Shown: positions 62,472 through 64,000 of the stretch, piece after piece
Numbering within the stretch: the first letter of the stretch is position 1
How the letters are laid out: each line of letters starts with the position of its first letter
Position numbers and translations under genes: made by a program
Assembly (NCBI RefSeq): GCF_047470865.1
Contig: NZ_JAZDRH010000011.1
Location: 1-64,000 of the forward strand
Direction of reading: 5' to 3'
DNA length: 64,000 nt
Origin: JAZDRH01 sp047470865
GTDB taxonomy: Bacteria; Pseudomonadota; Gammaproteobacteria; Pseudomonadales; Pseudomonadaceae
Notes under the pieces: model-generated
What the model saw: only the letters and a program-made list of their open reading frames with translations
What the model was told of the DNA's origin: nothing
Database searches by the model: none

Positions 62472-62516
62472 GGATCATTTCCTCAATTCTTAATTAAAGT
62501 TGTCTTCAATAAGCGA

Positions 62517-62810
62517 TTAGGCTTCAACGACAGCGAGGATTTCACTCTCACTCATTACTAACAGCTCTTCACCATCTACTTTGATGGCGTTGCTGCCTGA
62601 GTAAGGTCCAAATACAACTTTGTCACCCACTTTTACAGCTAATGGGCGCACTTCGCCGTTATCTAAAACACGGCCAGTACCAACAGCTAAAATCTCGCCC
62701 TGATTAGGTTTTTCAGCCGCGGAGCCTGGCAGAACAATGCCGCCAGCAGTTTTTGTTTCTTCTTCACTACGGCGAATAACCACACGGTCATGTAGAGGAC
62801 GAAGCTTCAT
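62517..62810 (-). CDS. groES: Co-chaperonin GroES
   Basis: A 97-residue lid of the GroEL chamber. MKLRPLHDRVVIRRSEEETKTAGGIVLPGSAAEKPNQGEI gives the start and the mobile loop, and the C-terminal strand is VMSESEILAVVE. AGGAGAG lies before the ATG. It is first in the groESL operon, under the sigma-32 promoter at 62946-62972. Confidence 0.99.
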   Translation of the reverse strand: MKLRPLHDRVVIRRSEEETKTAGGIVLPGSAAEKPNQGEILAVGTGRVLDNGEVRPLAVKVGDKVVFGPYSGSNAIKVDGEELLVMSESEILAVVEA

Positions 62811-62841
62811 TGTCGATCTCTCCTAACAAGTCAATTACATT

Positions 62842-62885
62842 TACCGAGATATTCGGTATAGGTTAAATAAACCAGATTTCTCTGG
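62842..62885 (-). promoter_or_regulatory. Two hairpins in the groES leader
   Basis: The leader has TACCGA / TCGGTA (62842-62847 and 62853-62858, 5-base loop) and CCAGA / TCTGG (62872-62876 and 62881-62885, 4-base loop). Both lie between the sigma-32 promoter and the ribosome site and could stabilise the mRNA or tune translation with temperature. Confidence 0.45.
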
Positions 62886-62945
62886 CTACAAGCCGCTACT
62901 GCCGCTTGTTAAATTGGGATATAGGTTGCCCTACATGTTTCCTAT

Positions 62946-62972
62946 AATTGGGATCAAAAAAATGATTTCAAG
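62946..62972 (-). promoter_or_regulatory. Sigma-32 heat-shock promoter of groESL
   Basis: On the minus strand CTTGAAA, a 13-base spacer, then CCCAATT closely match the sigma-32 consensus CTTGAAA-N11-16-CCCATnT. It lies about 136 bases before the groES ATG and just behind the fxsA stop, so heat induces groESL independently of fxsA. Confidence 0.88.
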
Positions 62973-62995
62973 GGGGGCTGTAAAATTTTCATGGT

Positions 62996-63457
62996 TTAGT
63001 CATCTTTACGTTGATATTCGCCTTCCAGCACCTTGGGTTCAGTGCTTTGCGCTGTATCCGCGTCATAGGTTTGCCCTTGGTTCTGATAGAAACCATTTTT
63101 ATGCATGCTCTGTGCAGTGCTGCGGCGTTGTAGCTGCTGGCCTACCAGACTGCGTATCGAAGGCAGCAATAACAACAAACCAAGAATATCCGTGATAAAG
63201 CCTGGCAGTAGCAATAGAAAACCCGCCAACGCCATAAATAAGCCTTGAGCCATTTCACGATTAGGCATTTGCCCTTGAGCTAAGCGTTCTCTTGCTTTAA
63301 CAGCAGTTGATACACCCGCAATACGAATTAAACTCACCCCGAGTATGCCACTTAAAACCAATAATAAAATGGTCATTCCTGCGCCAATAGCACCGCCTAC
63401 CTTTATTAGCAAAAATAATTCAAGCAACGAAAAAACTAAAAAAATAATTAATGGCAT
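62996..63457 (-). CDS. fxsA: FxsA family membrane protein
   Basis: A 153-residue membrane protein: helices at about 4-22, 27-48 and 74-100, with FLLLLPGFITDILGLLLLLPSIR typical of FxsA, and a charged C-terminal tail. FxsA was named for suppression of phage T7 exclusion by the F plasmid and commonly lies upstream of groES in gammaproteobacteria. ATG 63457 gives the family-sized chain (MPLIIFLVFSLLELFLLI); the frame extends to 63514 without support. Confidence 0.9.
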   Translation of the reverse strand: MPLIIFLVFSLLELFLLIKVGGAIGAGMTILLLVLSGILGVSLIRIAGVSTAVKARERLAQGQMPNREMAQGLFMALAGFLLLLPGFITDILGLLLLLPSIRSLVGQQLQRRSTAQSMHKNGFYQNQGQTYDADTAQSTEPKVLEGEYQRKDD

Positions 63458-63519
63458 AACCTGCCCCTGTGTATTTGTTCTATGAAAGATGGTGTTCAAT
63501 ACGCAACATTTCAAGCGGT

Positions 63520-64000
63520 CTATTTTTCAATATATTTCTTTTTCGACTGCTCAATAGACCATTGCCACGCAATAAAAATCAACGTTGGAATACCTAGTAA
63601 TGCCGCAATAACAAAGTAGGTTTCATAGCCGACCACTGCTACAATTTTCCCCCAAGAGCCACCTACTAGCCGTGGTAATAAAGCCATGAGTGAGCTTAAT
63701 AATGCATACTGTACAGCGGAGAATTTAAGATTACTTAAGCTAGAAAGAAATGCGACCAAGGATGCGGCAGCTAAACCACGTGTGAAGTTATCGCCAGATA
63801 CCGCAATAACGAGCATCGTCATATTGGCCCCCATCTGCGCTAGCAAGACAAAGAGCAGATTAGTTACCGCTGTTAAAACGCCGCCAATAAATAGAATGGG
63901 TAAGATGCCAAAACGTACAATGAGCAAGCCACCGGCCCCAGCGCCAAACAGGGTTAAGAACAAACCAAAAACCTTAGTTACATTAGCAATTTGGGTTGAT
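63520..64000 (-). CDS. AmpG-like MFS permease, C-terminal part
   Basis: The frame is open through the window edge, so this is the last 160 codons of a gene whose start lies beyond 64000. The visible chain has about five helices and begins at the edge with TQIANVTKVFGLFLTLFGAGAGGLLIVRFG. DNFTRGLAAASLVAFLSSLSN matches the AmpG/PAT family that imports muropeptides or acetyl-CoA. An internal TTG at 63963 is not the true start. Confidence 0.72.
   Translation of the reverse strand, partial: STQIANVTKVFGLFLTLFGAGAGGLLIVRFGILPILFIGGVLTAVTNLLFVLLAQMGANMTMLVIAVSGDNFTRGLAAASLVAFLSSLSNLKFSAVQYALLSSLMALLPRLVGGSWGKIVAVVGYETYFVIAALLGIPTLIFIAWQWSIEQSKKKYIEK

Noticed and set aside
63520..63963. Treating the last gene as a complete small protein starting at TTG 63963
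   Set aside because: The frame stays open to the window edge and the residues upstream continue an AmpG-like helix, so it is a partial gene.
1..64000. Search by eye for CRISPR arrays, tRNA or rRNA genes, insertion sequences and attachment sites
   Set aside because: No regularly spaced repeats, T-loop-like tRNA ends, transposase or integrase frames, or long direct repeats were seen.

Overview
The window looks like a chromosomal stretch of a low-GC gammaproteobacterium in or near the Pseudomonadaceae. The grounds are the gene families and their order: msbA, hda, a PerM-type transporter and a DUF2066 gene in a row; pyrF beside a DUF2897 gene; ppsA divergent from its regulator gene; groES-groEL behind fxsA; a WbpM-type dehydratase; Mks-type condensin genes. 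Base composition is clearly AT-rich (low to mid 40s % GC by eye, not computed), so a reduced or host- or waste-associated relative of Pseudomonas is more likely than Pseudomonas proper. I saw no rRNA, tRNA, CRISPR array, insertion sequence, integrase or phage module.

Layout. 0-8 kb: a DKNYY-like anchored protein, a CoA-transferase, small membrane proteins including a PACE efflux pump, pyrF, fumC and a GST. 8-24 kb is the accessory, conflict-related part. It holds a membrane-anchored Mrr-type nuclease, a decayed methyltransferase-like gene with an in-frame amber codon, a Toprim nuclease of the MksG/JetD type, a citrate transporter, and an mksB-mksE-mksF-like operon (together a split Wadjet/Mks plasmid-defence system). 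It also holds a Fur-controlled catecholate siderophore receptor with an AraC regulator, and an rtcB2-prfH ribosome-repair operon behind an unusual leader. 24-27 kb: a second Fur-type operon (DUF3649, PepSY, DUF3325). 27-30 kb: ppsA/ppsR. 30-35 kb: an AraC-type regulator divergent from a fatty-acid oxidation operon. 35-40 kb: a tight operon of four genes (ArnT-like transferase, undecaprenyl-phosphate glycosyltransferase, GtrA, ChbG/NaxD-like deacetylase) that looks like a lipid A amino-sugar modification pathway. 40-47 kb: an SDR-DoxX/DUF2269 pair, DUF817, an AraC-GyrI regulator, a C-S lyase, and an orphan methylcitrate synthase with a GntR regulator. 47-51 kb: a retropepsin-like / 7TM-transglutaminase / ATP-grasp operon, then pabB. 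52-64 kb: housekeeping and envelope genes (msbA, hda, PerM, DUF2066, galE, thioesterase, wbpM-like, groEL, groES, fxsA, partial ampG-like).

The most interesting points are: (i) the Mks/Wadjet system whose nuclease subunit is split from the condensin genes by a citrate transporter and a terminator, with a methyltransferase-like pseudogene downstream; (ii) the rtcB2-prfH operon, preceded by a 12-codon ORF with an 8-base Shine-Dalgarno and overlapping inverted repeats, which could in principle sense loss of the 16S rRNA 3' end; (iii) the putative lipid A galactosamine pathway. All functions are inferred by reading the sequence; no database search was run.
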